Source: Lutjanus erythropterus
Lineage: Eukaryota > Chordata > Actinopteri > Lutjaniformes > Lutjanidae
NCBI GenBank assembly: GCA_020091685.1
Contig: CM034603.1
Location: 15,772,596-15,836,595 of the forward strand
Reading direction: 5' to 3'
DNA: 64,000 nt
This document shows, in pieces, positions 26,235-37,959 of the stretch. The notes under the pieces are model-generated. The model did not search any database and was not told the origin of the DNA. It saw only the letters and a list, made by a program, of their open reading frames with translations. Both the position numbers and the translations under genes were made by a program. The number at the start of each line of letters is the position of its first letter. Position 1 is the first letter of the stretch.

Positions 26235-27965
26235 TGGAAAAAAATTTATTAAATGTACATTTTTGCCACTTCTAAGGGCAGTTGTGTAGTGAGTCTTAAT
26301 GCAGCAGACTATCTATCTGTATCTAATGTTTGCTATCTATTAAGGATTTGTTTTTACGAAATGTTTTAGTTGTCTAACTATATTCTAACATTTTATTTGC
26401 TAAAACCATAAGTTTTCCATTAACCATACCATAGTTCCTATGCACAAATATTGTAGAAATCAAATAGTGAAAAGAAAATCATTTAAAAAGGGTGTAAAAC
26501 ATTTTTTTAAATCAGTAATTACATAATGTAGGGTTTGAAATACATCCTATATTAACATTCTTGACTGGTGAAAAGGCTTAATAAAACACATGCCTTAACA
26601 TTTATAAATGCACACTACTTGGTAAATCCATCAGACTGACAAGGAACTTTATTCTGCCAACAACATCAGGTCAATAATTTACCAGGGTTGCTAAAAAACA
26701 AATTGTTTTTTCTCTTTCTGTCTGTACAGAGCCCTTTGCATGATTTACTGCAAAAAGAGTCAAATAAAATTCAATAAAGCGCTTGTCTGTCTGTCACTAC
26801 CAATCTCTCCTGTGCCCCTGTCACCTTCTCAAACACATATGCTACCTTTTTATAACAGAAGAAAATGAAAAATGAGACAAAAACATTTATTTCCATTACT
26901 GTGTGTCAGTGCTGCTGTTTGTTTAATGCACCAATGTAAAAATGTCTCTCACTTTTTATTTCTCAACAAAAGTGTTACGTTCAGCGCACCTGCACTTTAA
27001 TCAAGATTCAGCCTCAAATGAAAAGGCTGAAAAAGAAACTAGAGCTGCTAATCTTGTCTTCCAGTGACCAAACACTTGAGCTTCAATTACAAGATGAGTT
27101 TAAAGAGTGAGCTTTCAAACATTTATCTTGGCAGTGAATAAAACACTTTTCTTCCCAGGCAAGGCAAGAAACAGGGTTAAAACTGAGGTACCAACATTTA
27201 GATTCCTCCCTCTCCTGACCTTCTCTTCATTTACAAGGCAGATTGAGACAGCAAACAGTTGTTCAACCCCACCTTCTACAAAAAATGGACTTCTCTTCTG
27301 GTTATACGACAAACTGTGATGGCAAACACTGAGAGGAGGGATTATACTGTGACTCTTGACCGACTGGGATGGAGCGGAGCCAACTCATTATCATTCTGCT
27401 GAAGAAAATACATGAAATAAGACTCCCATCACAGAGGAAAGAGGGGAAGGATGACGGAAGTGAAGAGGGGGATGAAAGGATGGAGGGTTAAAGCAAAGGG
27501 CTGTCAAATGAAGAGAAGTTCAGAAGGAGGTGGTCGAGGATGAAAAAGAGCTTTTGAGCAGAAGGAGAAAGTGAAGGAGGAGAAGAGCGGAAGCTAATGA
27601 GCTGGAGCGTCACAGCAGGAAAGCAGGATGCTGTTTATTCTCCTCACACTGCTAATGACTTCTACTAAACAATGACATGGCCTTTTTTTTTTTTTTTTAA
27701 AGGCTGCAACTTTGACTGAAGGTTTCCATTAATGACTCTCAGCAAAGACTTTCACATTTACAACAGAATTTTTCTAACTTGCTAATGACTTTTTAATGAT
27801 GTTTATTAACAACTTTTACTCAAGAACTTGCTACCTCAGAACTGGTTACCTTAAAGTCCTTTTCTCTTGGGCAATTTTCTTTGGTCTACTTGGTGCAGCT
27901 AGTCAGGATACTCTATAATCAAATGAATAAACTTTTATTAAAAGCCACACTAAAAAAGTAAGTCT
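26235..27965. other. Gene-free stretch
   Basis: Nothing named. A strongly purine-biased segment at about 27,428-27,596 (GGAAAGAGG, GAAGGAGG runs) and poly-T at 27,684-27,698 are the only structures noticed. Confidence 0.55.
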
Positions 27966-27969
27966 CACA

Positions 27970-28892
27970 TAGCCACACTGCTCTCCAACAATCGTTGGAT
28001 TCCAGGGTGACGGGTGAGCCAGGAGCCATGGGCCCAATGGAAAACAGCAGACCTCAAGTCCTGAGGGACAAAACAAGTATGGGCAGGAGCTGGGACCAGG
28101 CTGGTCTTCCAGGGTGGCTTTGAGTCACTCCTCTACCTCCCAAGTAAATGAAGCCATCAGATGTAGAGCAGGGAGGATGGTGTCTGGAGCAGAGTCCTTA
28201 GGCTTAATGCTGCAGGAACTACAGGAGCGGGAGAAGGTGAACTTGGTGAAGAACTGTGACCACCTGGCTTGACATCAGTCTTTTTGCAGAATAAACACAT
28301 TCCAGGTTCTTGTGGTCAATCCAAACCAGGAAGGGGAGCTTCGCCCCCTCCAACCATTGACGCCACTCTTCCAGCACCAACTTCACGGCCAACAGTTCCT
28401 GGTTCCTGACGTTGTAATTTCTGTCTGCAGGGGAAAGACATCAGGAGAAGGCGGTGCAGGGGGTGAAGCTTCTGGTCATCACCGGAGTTCTGAGACAGGA
28501 CAGCTCTGACCACCACTACGACCTGTCTCTCACGGTCAGGAAACCAGGAGGATGGGAGTGGACATAAACCTGGAACGCCTCCTCAGCTGACGGGGCCACT
28601 GAAGGGGCACCTTGGAGGAGGTGAGGGCTGTGAGTAGGGCTGCCATTGTACTGTACCCACTGATGAACCTCTGGTAGAAGTTGGTGAACCCCAGGAACCA
28701 TTGCAGCCATTTCCATGACTCGGGGGCAGACCAGGAGGTGACGGCGTCTATCTCCATGCTGCATTGACTGGTGATGTACCCCAGGAATAAGATGCAGGTT
28801 GAGTGGAACTTACATTTCATAAACAAAGAGTTCTCCAACAGGCGTCGCATGCCCACAAACAGAAACGGTTCAGTTCTGGTGCAGGTGACCAT
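27970..28892 (-). pseudogene. Ty3/Gypsy pol fragment: reverse transcriptase, RNase H, integrase zinc region
   Basis: Broken minus-strand coding sequence in the normal pol order. The RT C-terminal part has FLGYITS and FLGFTNFYQRFISGYST at about 28,640-28,780. RNase H shows VLSQNSGDDQKLHP (about 28,450-28,500) and [14 protein letters not shown] (about 28,270-28,315). The zinc-binding N-terminus of integrase shows HWAHGSWLTRHPG (about 28,000-28,045). The catalytic RT motif with YxDD lies further upstream and is absent; gag, protease and most of integrase are also missing. Several frame changes separate the pieces. It is a dead retrotransposon relic. Confidence 0.85.
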
Positions 28893-28899
28893 ACCAGAA

Positions 28900-29515
28900 G
28901 GGAGCAGGCTGCAGATGTGGTTGACAAGGTGGAGGATCTAAAACCAGGTGAGTTGACAGATGGAGCAGGCGAGCCGACAAGGGGCAGGGATAGGCAGGAG
29001 GTAGGTCAAGGCCAGGCAGAGATCAATGAGCCAACAATTAGGTACACAAAGGACACTCACACAGGAACACGTGTGGTGAAATGCTGAGCCACTGGCAGCC
29101 ACAGAAAAGCAGGAGGAAATACCCACGCTTTAGTATCGCCGAGTGTAAACGCCAGGCAGTCACAGACAGGAACCAAGGATGTCAAGGCAGATCTTGTGGT
29201 TGGGGATGGAAGACTGGTGTATTTACTGGGAGACAGATGAAGCAGGGAGGTCAGAGGCAGGCAGGGTTAGCAACAAGAAATCAGTCTGCAGATGAATACT
29301 GTAAAGTCTTGCATGAGAACAATGAACAATCTGGCAAAAAGTGAATGAACTGGAGAGGCTTTAGACCAGGCTGATTGCTGATGAGCTGCAGCTGTGAGAC
29401 CAGGTGAGTGGAGTGGGGTTGTTTAGGAGGGAGTGGTTGACAGGTGGAGTGAGGCAGAGGCAGGGTGAGTGGAAAACTACTGGGAGAGCAGAGGAGCTGA
29501 ATGCAGATTATGACA
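28900..29515 (-). mobile_element. Gypsy LTR/leader region upstream of the pol fragment
   Basis: The minus strand starts TGTCATAATCTGC at 29,515 and shares with the LTR at 58,041-58,859 the order of blocks CACTCACCTG, CAGCTGCAGCTCATCAGCAA, TCAGCCTGGT and AAGCCTCTCC. It precedes a Gypsy pol fragment in the same orientation and is best read as a 5' LTR plus some leader. The inner LTR boundary (somewhere near 29,060) and the other LTR were not located. Confidence 0.6.
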
Positions 29516-29535
29516 CAGATGGTCATATTGTAAAT

Positions 29536-29790
29536 GTCAAACAAGAGATTATTGATTTACTGACTTTTGCTGCTAGGAAGAATATTTGCTCTTTTGGATC
29601 AAGGACATTGCTCCACATAAAAGTTATGGCACAATCTTATAATGGAGTGGATGCCCAATGTATACATCTCTGTATGCATCACTCTGACACTTCCTATAAA
29701 GTTTGGGACCCTTATTTAAAACACATTGGACCTATACTGTCATCCTTCATACTACAAAGACTAATTAAACTGACCTAGCCTGTCACTGCA
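29536..29790 (+). mobile_element. L1-like LINE ORF2 C-terminal fragment
   Basis: An open plus-strand stretch encodes FAARKNICSFG, then QCIHLCMHHSDTSYKVWDPY followed by LKHIGPILSS before a stop at 29,776. The RKNIL...W...P...VWxPYL pattern is that of the C-terminus of L1-type retrotransposon proteins in fish. It is 5'-truncated and sits directly beside the LTR-like block that ends at 29,515. Confidence 0.55.
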
Positions 29791-30150
29791 CATTGTCTAT
29801 TGTGTAGCCTTGCTATTTGTTGAGAGGCCAGTCAGACTGAAGACTACCTAAAAGAATTGATTCATCTACTGAATCAAAGGCTACAGTAGTGCTAATATAG
29901 AGTTGTTGTTTTTTTTAGATCTGCATTTTACCTGAGGTTGTTTACAACCTTGTCTGGAGCCTTTTCAGCTATGATTGGCCAGTAAACCAGAAATATTCAG
30001 AACTATTTTGGAAGTTGATGTAATCGTTTTACTGATGAAAAGGTTCTGTAAAATTTTATTTAAAAATGTCAGATTGGATATTGGTCTACAGTTATTAAGA
30101 CTTATTAGTAAAGGGAAAACAGCTGCAATTGAGCCAGAGTTGGCTTAGTG

Positions 30151-30240
30151 ATGAATGAATGAGTGAATGAATGAATGAATGAATGAATGAAACCTTTATT
30201 GATCCCACAACGGGGAAATTCCATTCGGTTTAATGATGCT
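30151..30240. repeat. (GAAT)n microsatellite and adjoining LINE-like tail
   Basis: About ten GAAT units, one interrupted, run straight into AACCTTTATTGATCCCACAA and CGGGGAAATTCC. That junction is typical of the 3' ends of fish non-LTR elements, whose tails seed tetranucleotide repeats. No coding part can be seen to the right. Confidence 0.6.
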
Positions 30241-30244
30241 AAAT

Positions 30245-31889
30245 GTCATCTGTTTTCCCCAAAGAGTTGTAAAATAATTATATACACAATATTAATATAG
30301 AGCACAAAACATTTGATATTGAAGGTTGTTACTCATAAAGTTTTACCAACCATACAAGTGTTCAAGTTAAGAAAACGCAATGCAAGAAAGGAACCATCAC
30401 CACCTTTTATTTCACTTATTCTTATAAAGGAACAAATATGTCAAGATTAGCATGTGATAATTAACTGCTGTCACAGGCAGTCATGCATGATTTGATGATG
30501 ATTGATGGTGATCATGATTTTCTTTTTTTTATCTGAGTGTTTTTCTTCAGTCTCTTAGGGCCTGGAAAAAAACATGGCAGTGTATAATTTACAAGTGGAA
30601 CTGATTTTTTTTTTTTTTACTTCTCAGTTCACTTTTTCTTTACTTCTTAAGCTCCACCACAAGATGAACATGAAATCTTCACATATACATATACAGATGG
30701 AGTTATCATAATGTAATTAGTAAAGTGGGGGTTTTGTCTCTGGGGAAATGAAGAACAGTCTCCTTTTTGAATATGGTGTGTCTAATGAACCGAGCTGCTG
30801 AACAGCTTCCATCCTGTTTCACTGGACCACTGGTCCATAGCACAATGTGAAAAATACACCCTGTGTTCTTAATGCAGCTTCACTCTGTTGGATGTTGGGA
30901 TATGGAGTTGTAGATGTTCAACTTGTCTTTTATGTGGCCGTCTCTTTCTGACAGAAGACGTCATCAAGCTTCACACGATCAACCATGCTATTCAGATCTC
31001 TGACAGACAAGGATCGGTTTCAGACATTGAACTTGATTTGTTACCTCACTTTGCTTTCTGGGCTAAAAGATGGTTATTACAAATTTCAGTGTGGCAAAGT
31101 GGGCGAGAACATGCCATTTGTCCCATTTAAATTTTTTCTGTGTTTCATAATACTTAAACTATGCTTGTTTATCCACATTTCCATCATACATCAGTAACAT
31201 GCAAATGTACAAGTATTAAGTTTAATCATTGTTAACTGTTTATTTGTTTATTTTGTACATATTTTTGGGTTACACATACAGCATGGTGCCACTTTTTGCA
31301 AATGAACACCTATTTTGTACCTGCACCAAGTCTCCCTCCTCTGCCTCCTACCACATTCGTAACCACTCTGGTCAGGCTTCTTAAGAGACGGACCTTTGTC
31401 CCAGGCTATCCCTGGTCATGAAACCATGACAACAGCCATCTTTAAACCTCTCTCACAGTGCAACACAGGACCACTGTAGATATTACCCATGCTTCATCAT
31501 CTATCGTGTGGGACAGCAGAAACACAGCTTTAGACACCGACTCCAGGACAAAGATCAAAGCCACAGTTCAGCCAAACAAATACATTTCTGGAAATATTGT
31601 CGCTGTTTTGTGCTGGCTAAACATGTTAACTGTTTCCCAATCAATGTCTGAAGTCAGTGCTGGAGCAAAAAACAAAATGTGACACAGATAGTAAAGCATG
31701 ATGAATGTACAATGTTGTCATTCTGACTGACTGGACATAAAGATTTTTAATAATGAGACAGACACACCACTGTCTTGTAGGCACGTGCTAAGCTGTTCAT
31801 CTCCTCTCTCTCACATGTATGTCCCTGTTTTATTTATTATGAACTGGTGTTGCCACTGTAAAATTGTAAATTCTCTTTCATGTCACATT
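30245..31889. other. Gene-free stretch
   Basis: AT-rich, with poly-T runs near 30,608-30,618. A few open frames of up to 80 codons show no recognisable domain. Confidence 0.55.
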
Positions 31890-31894
31890 ATTCA

Positions 31895-32345
31895 TGTTAT
31901 GTTTCACAAGGTGGAGGACCCAAATGCAGACGACACAAGACAGAGGGGAGCAGTTCAAAAAGGGTTTAATGCAATTAAACAAAAGAAACAGGCTTACTCA
32001 GATGCAGGGAGGGAAAAATCCAAAGTCCAATGAAACAGAATCCATAAAAGACAAACTCAAAAAACAGTCCAGGGGAAAAATGACGCAGTAGAAACACGGG
32101 AGGGAGACACATTGGATGCAGGCTGACTGACAGGGGAAACAAGCACAAACTGACACTGACACAGAGAAACAGAGGGGCTAAATAGACAAAACTAATGAGA
32201 GACAGGTGGACAAACAGGTGAAACTAATGACAATCAAAAAGAGGGAAAACAGACAAAGACAGGAAGTAAAAAAAATACACACGAGGGAGGACCAGAACTA
32301 CCAAAATAAAACAGGAAATAACCAACAAAAACCAAAACCATGACA
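31895..32345 (-). mobile_element. Solo LTR with perfect target-site duplication ATTCA
   Basis: A 451-bp block starting TGTTATGTTTCACAAGG and ending AAAACCATGACA, flanked by ATTCA on both sides (31,890-31,894 and 32,346-32,350). The ends and 5-bp duplication are those of a retroviral-type LTR. The minus strand begins TGTCATGG and is pyrimidine-rich early on, as in teleost Gypsy LTRs. A GAGGACCCAAATGCAGACGA segment near the left end parallels the one at 39,920. No internal genes are found, so it is a solo LTR. Confidence 0.88.
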
Positions 32346-34535
32346 ATTCAACCCTTTTTAAAATGTTGCACCTAACTTTACCTTATACATTAATTTCTTT
32401 ATTATATTACTCCAACTGACAGTCTATTACGTCTCTTAACTGAGTATCTGCAAGACTTGTATCTAGTTCTTTGATCCATCATTAATTATACAAAATACTG
32501 GTTGGTTGATGGAGCATCATGAGGCATCATATCCAGACAGGAAGGCAGTCATGCAATTGATTTTTCTTCATACAAAAGCAGACGGGTTCCATGATCTCAT
32601 CCATAAAAGAAAGGATCGTTAGATTTGAAATGTTTGGGAGATCAGATGCACCACAACAGACCAGAGAGAGTCGCGTCTGCAGCTCAGGGATTATTCAGAG
32701 ATAGATGGAAATAAACAGGTTTAAAATAGACTGGGCTGTCAGACAGTGATCCATGTATACAGTAAATGAAATGTCTGGAGGGCTGGGAGCTTCTGATAGA
32801 GGCTCATAACACTGTATATACTGTACTCATTCAAAATCACAGGCACACTCACACTCGCATCACGCTTATACTGATATGAGTCTTTCACAGGCTCTGTGTG
32901 TTGATACAAATCTTGCTACTTGAATAATGTCTCTGCTGAGGAACCAGTACAGTATTTATAGACATAACGTTAGAGGGAAGTGCTGACAGGCAGTATGTCT
33001 TTGTCAGGTTCATAAAGAGCCCCAGTGTCTATTACACAGCATCATGATGTGTGCAGGACATTTTTGAAAATGGTAACACAACTGAATCCTTTAAGTCTCT
33101 ATATACACATTTTAATCTACAATAGTGAACATTTTACACACAGATTACATGACTGTTGATCCATATACCCACTAGATTTTGTATTATGTTTTACATTTAT
33201 ATATCCAACCATGCATTTTTCTGCCTGTTATCCAGCTGACAGTGGCAACAATAGTCCAAGGCCCATTCCCAATGCCGCCCCTTAACCCTTGAACTCTGAA
33301 CCCTCACAGCCTTGGCAGACGCCATCTGATAATGCCTGTGTGAGAGGCTGCAAGGGCCCAAAATGGTATAAATAGAAATGGGACAGAATTAGATTCAAAG
33401 AGTGCATTATGACTTGTTTAGGACTCAAAACTCAAAGTTTAGGACTTGAGACTTGGTTCAGAGCTCGACTGCTTTGATTTGGGACTTGAGTGCAAAGCAC
33501 TGTGACTTGCAAAACAATGCCTGGTTCCACCTCTGGTCTAAAGTCAACGGAACTACATCATCCACATCATCAAAAAAGTGACTGCCTAAAATGTCACCCT
33601 ACTTAGTCTGAAGTCAACCTGTCCCTCTGAAGCCAGTTCAGAGGGATCTCTTGATTGCGTTTAACAAACAGAGGCAGAACTGACACAGAGAGCTCTGAGG
33701 ATAAACAAATGTCATCGGCAAAAAATTAACCTGCTGAATGTTTGCATCATCCAGACATCTGGCCGAGCAAACTTGTGAATAAAAGACTAGAATAATGAAA
33801 TTAATCAGATATTAAAGAGCACCACCATCTAGAAACCTTTTTTTAAAAGCTAGGTTTCCCCTTGCAACCCCATCTTTAACATCACAACACACAACGCCTG
33901 TGGGTAATTCCTTCAGACAAGGTCTGCAGAAATACGGACTTAAAGTGTTTAAGGTTCATTTATGCTAAAACAATAGATACCTATACAGTTTGAGTCTTCT
34001 GTCTGTACTCTCAGTTCATTTAATAGATTTTTATGTATGGTTTTTATGTACGGACATGGATGAAATGGAGCAGTACAGACATGACCACAGGATAAAGAAA
34101 GCTTAAAAATCAGATCGTATTGGAAATTAAGGTCATCATCAATTAGTTAGTGAAGAATTCTCCATCCACATGTTGTCATGGCTACACAGACCATGACCAC
34201 TGCCTTCACTTTTCCCTCATTCTCACGAGGTACATTATTACAACCTCCTCGAGCATCGTCATGTATGTTGTCATCAGAATCTCTTCTTTGGGGCAACTTT
34301 TGACCCTGAGCAGAGCACGCTTGTGGATGCATTGCTTAATATCCATGTCAACATAAAGGACAGTTACATTGTTTAAAAAGGATGCATCTATTTTTGTACT
34401 GAAAGGGGGACTAAAAGACTTTAACAGCTAAAAGAAACTGTGAGAGAGCCCTTAAAGACTTCATGATTTGACAGCAGGACAGCCCAAGCCCTCACAGAGT
34501 TACCTTGAACACAACTCAAAGTTTGTGAGTCATTG
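32346..34535. other. Mostly featureless stretch
   Basis: Apart from the GACTTG-rich segment at 33,340-33,545 I recognise no gene or element here. Confidence 0.55.
33340..33545. repeat. Internally repetitive GACTTG-rich segment
   Basis: GACTTG or GACTTGAG words recur (about 33,411, 33,444, 33,450, 33,485, 33,512) between AGATTCAAAGAGTGCATTA and GCCTGGTTCCACCTCTGGTC. The appearance matches a dispersed fish repeat that contains such short internal repeats. No ends were defined. Confidence 0.35.
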
Positions 34536-34539
34536 GGAT

Positions 34540-34810
34540 TGGGTCCTAGTGTTCTTCTCCTTAGCCATGGCCTCCAGCTTTTCCTGAGGGGTCCTGAAGC
34601 GTTTCCAGGTCAGGTGAGATATTCAATATCTCCAGTTCCTCAGGGTCTCCTCTCCATCGGACATTCCTCCACACTGAGGTGGCCTGGAGGCACCTTGATG
34701 ACATGTCTGAGCTCCTCCTGGATATCTGAACTCCTCACCCTGTCCCCACAGGTGAGCCCAGCAGTCCTTGTGAAGGGAACACATTTCTAACCACTGGTAT
34801 CTCAATTCTC
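34540..34810 (-). mobile_element. LINE reverse-transcriptase C-terminal fragment
   Basis: On the minus strand this encodes a broken copy of the region after the palm domain in a common fish LINE, recognisable by RSSDIQEEL and the flanking Pro- and Leu-rich segments. It is short, frame-broken and without a 3' tail. It could belong to the same family as the fragment at 14,140-14,620, whose sequence corresponds to an earlier part of the same kind of protein. Assignment to L2-like or another clade is uncertain. Confidence 0.5.
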
Positions 34811-37690
34811 CCTGTCAGTCATTACTCATATCACATGACCAATCTCACACGGCAATTTAACTTCACTTATGAAGAAGACTGAGATACTTCAACAACTCAC
34901 TCTCTGACCTCAGAATTGAAGGTTCTGTCCCTCATCTGCTTCACCTAAAATAGTGTAAACTGTCTGAAATCAGCATAACTGCATCACCTGCATGAAGTGA
35001 AATGTTGTCCTATTTGGTTTTAAAAGTCATCTTGTCCAGCTGTCATCCAGCAAAAGTTTATCCTGGTGAAATCCAGCATCTGGCCAATCAAAGAATCTCA
35101 CATTCCTGGTAGATTCCTTTGTATATACTGAGTGATCATTGTGACAAAAACAGAAAGGTGTTTGATAACTTTTCAGAGTTGTAACTTGCTTCAACATAAT
35201 TTTATACTTAAAAATGGCCTTTGTGAATTGCATTTCATCATCTACTTATGGCAGTTCACCCCAACCATTGGAACCCAGAAGTGTTTTTGGTCTGAATGTG
35301 TGGTTAGTTTAATGAGACAGATTTTTCTTGGGCGACTGCCCCTGACAACACACCTCCAATGGTCATGGAGACATGCAAACCTTGTCACCATATTAAGGCA
35401 GTTACTCGTTTTATGTTTTAGCTGCAGCCAGCAGCTCTATAGCTCCCTCTGTTGGTTGGTCAGTCAGTCCACAAAAATTCCTCACCTTTTGGCAGCAATA
35501 GTTTTAATCCTGGGAGGCTGACATTTGACATGGATGTGTTTGAAGGTTTGGGTTCATTCCAACAGAGATCAACAATGAAGTTTCTGAATTGACAATCCCA
35601 TTCATATTCAGAATTTAGGGTTTAGATTATCAGCTATAATGTTGTAACCATCTAAACTAGACTGACCACAAGATATGAGCTCATCAAATAATGGTATATG
35701 CTCCAAGTTTGTATGATATCAATCTTGTTTTCAGAAAAATGTTTTATTTGCAGTGGTCTGTAGAAGTAAAACACTACCCACAATCCTAAAGTGTAATAGA
35801 AATGTCTCTGATTGGAGCTCGCTGTTGCCATGGAAATGTTGACCATAGCTGCGAAGGAGTAGTTCCCCTAGCTAACAGATGTTGAGCCACAGTGGATATA
35901 ACTTCTATGTACACACAACAAACTACTTGGCAGTGGTTTATGTGAAGTAAACAGTGGGCTGTTACTGCTGTTAAGGCCGTGGCAGTGAGAGTTGTTTATT
36001 GCAAAAAGGTGCGTAATTTCCAAACGGATTCACAGACTTGCACTTGCTTTTGTTGAAAGGTTGGTCATGAGCAAATTGGCAAAATGGGGGCATGGCAGTG
36101 ACCCATAACAAAAGGACATACGTTCTGAACAGATTCACCAACATATGGATACTTGCAGGTATCTTGTTGCCATTATTGCACAGTCATGCATGTTTTTTTA
36201 TCAATGAACCACATGAAAAGTATAGGGGAGAGTTTGAGTGTTTGTGCACACATAGTGGGTGAGTGGTTACATTTTTTCTTCATTAAATTTTTTTTTTTGT
36301 TTTTTCAGAGGTAAGCACTTATGTCTAAGCCCTTGTCTCTATGTGCACACTGATCTGCCCATGCAACCCACTTGGAATGAAGAATCCAGGTATCAATGAC
36401 ATACCAGCCTTATAGATATTCAAATTTCATATTTAAATAGCTTTAGATAAATCTTGTGTACCTCAGCTCTTCCTCTCAATCTGGATGATCTGTGGCCATA
36501 AGATATTTTGTGAGGTTACGAAATAACGAAATATATAAAGAACTTCTCACATCTACATTTATATTGTACTCATAATTTTGCTGAGAAATACATTTTGTTT
36601 GAAGTAATAAGGAACCACAAGCCACAAAGCCTCTGAACCCTCATGCTTGTAAGGCATAAAAATACATTGTTTGTTTTTTGCTATCCCTGTACTATTGGTC
36701 GCTTGCTTGCTTGCATTTATTTGAAATCTTTTCTTTACTGTTCCACTTGAGTGAGTTGCTTTACGTTCGAGCATCGATTAGCCGCCTATAGTTAGGTGTA
36801 GAGATGTTGTCTGCAGCAGAGGGAGATTCAGTCTGAGGCAGACGGAGAGAATCGGGGGGGGGAAAAACTGCACTCAGCGCAGCCACAGAGGACCAAGTGA
36901 CAGACAGTTTCTCCCTGCGTGGCTGCTTTAAAGACAGGCAGCAAACTCATTCAGTAGGACAAACAAATCACTGGGACAAACCTCAGCAGGGATCTGCCAA
37001 CACACACACGCACACGCACACACACACACTCTAACACTGTTCCCTGCTGGAAAATATAGAACTCTGTGGGGGTCTTTGAATGGTAATAAAACTGAAGGTT
37101 CATCTATGCAGAGACCAAGAAAAAATAATAAAAGCAGATAAAGAAAAGGTATCAGGCACTCAAACACACACACAGGGGAATATATGAGCCAAATGTCCAT
37201 TTCTAATGTCCATCCTGTCAATATACCACATTCTGTTAGAAATGAAATTCAGCTTTTATGGTTTATTGGACAGAATGAGTTTTCGCCACTAAATCGAAAG
37301 AAGCTACAGAGCAGGAATGATAAAGACATACAGTCTCACTGCCACAGTATATGTATAACATGTTAGCCACACTCAAGTCTCTGAACTGATACCTGGAATT
37401 CAATACCAGTACAAAATGGTACCTTTTTTCAGTACTTTACACTCTCCATGACAGCATTTTACACACCACACAAAATAAAAATCCCTGCCTCACCAGGGCA
37501 ACACAGTTTTTTATGTTGAAGAAAAAATAAAGGAGATTTGCAAAAGAAAGAAACAAATTAAAAAAATAAAAAGCAATGTCCAGGTAGAACTTCAAAAAAA
37601 GTACATGGTTAGGTTATATTTGACATTATAAAGTACCTACAGCATCGTAGTTTGAAGCATTTGAAGCGGAGGCATTGACCAAACTATTTG
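34811..37690. other. Gene-free stretch
   Basis: No coding exon or named element recognised. Contains the CA microsatellite at 36,999 and a G run at 36,855-36,862. Confidence 0.55.
36999..37030. repeat. (CA)n microsatellite, imperfect
   Basis: About 32 bases of CA units with two CG interruptions. Confidence 0.9.
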
Positions 37691-37694
37691 ATAT

Positions 37695-37955
37695 GTTGTG
37701 ATTGAGACTAGGCCTGAATTATGGACAAACTACTGGCCCAGTTTTCAGGAAACTTGGTGGAAGGGTGTAGCATGGGCCAAGGAAGAACCAGTTAAATTTT
37801 GGAACGGATCTGAATCACAGGGCAGATACACAAATTATTTTTCACTTTGGTTAGCATTGAGAGAGAGGGCATTTAGCCTCTGCAGATTTCTGCACTCTCT
37901 GAATAACCTTCTTGTTCTGTCAGTATTTTATTTACACTAATTATTTAACACTTTA
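37695..37955. repeat. Interspersed repeat fragment, family not named
   Basis: The stretch ATTATGGACAAACTACTGGC, AAACTTGGTGGAAGGGTGTA, then GCCAAGGAAGAACCAGTTAA and ACACAAATTATTTTTCACTT is one I recognise as a recurring dispersed sequence in fish genomes, probably a non-autonomous DNA element. Neither end nor any target duplication is clear here. An open frame of 80 codons across it has no recognisable domain. Confidence 0.4.
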
Positions 37956-37959
37956 ACTA

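Noticed and set aside
27428-27596. Purine-rich segment as a regulatory or triplex-forming element
   Set aside because: It is irregular and lacks mirror symmetry; probably simple composition bias.
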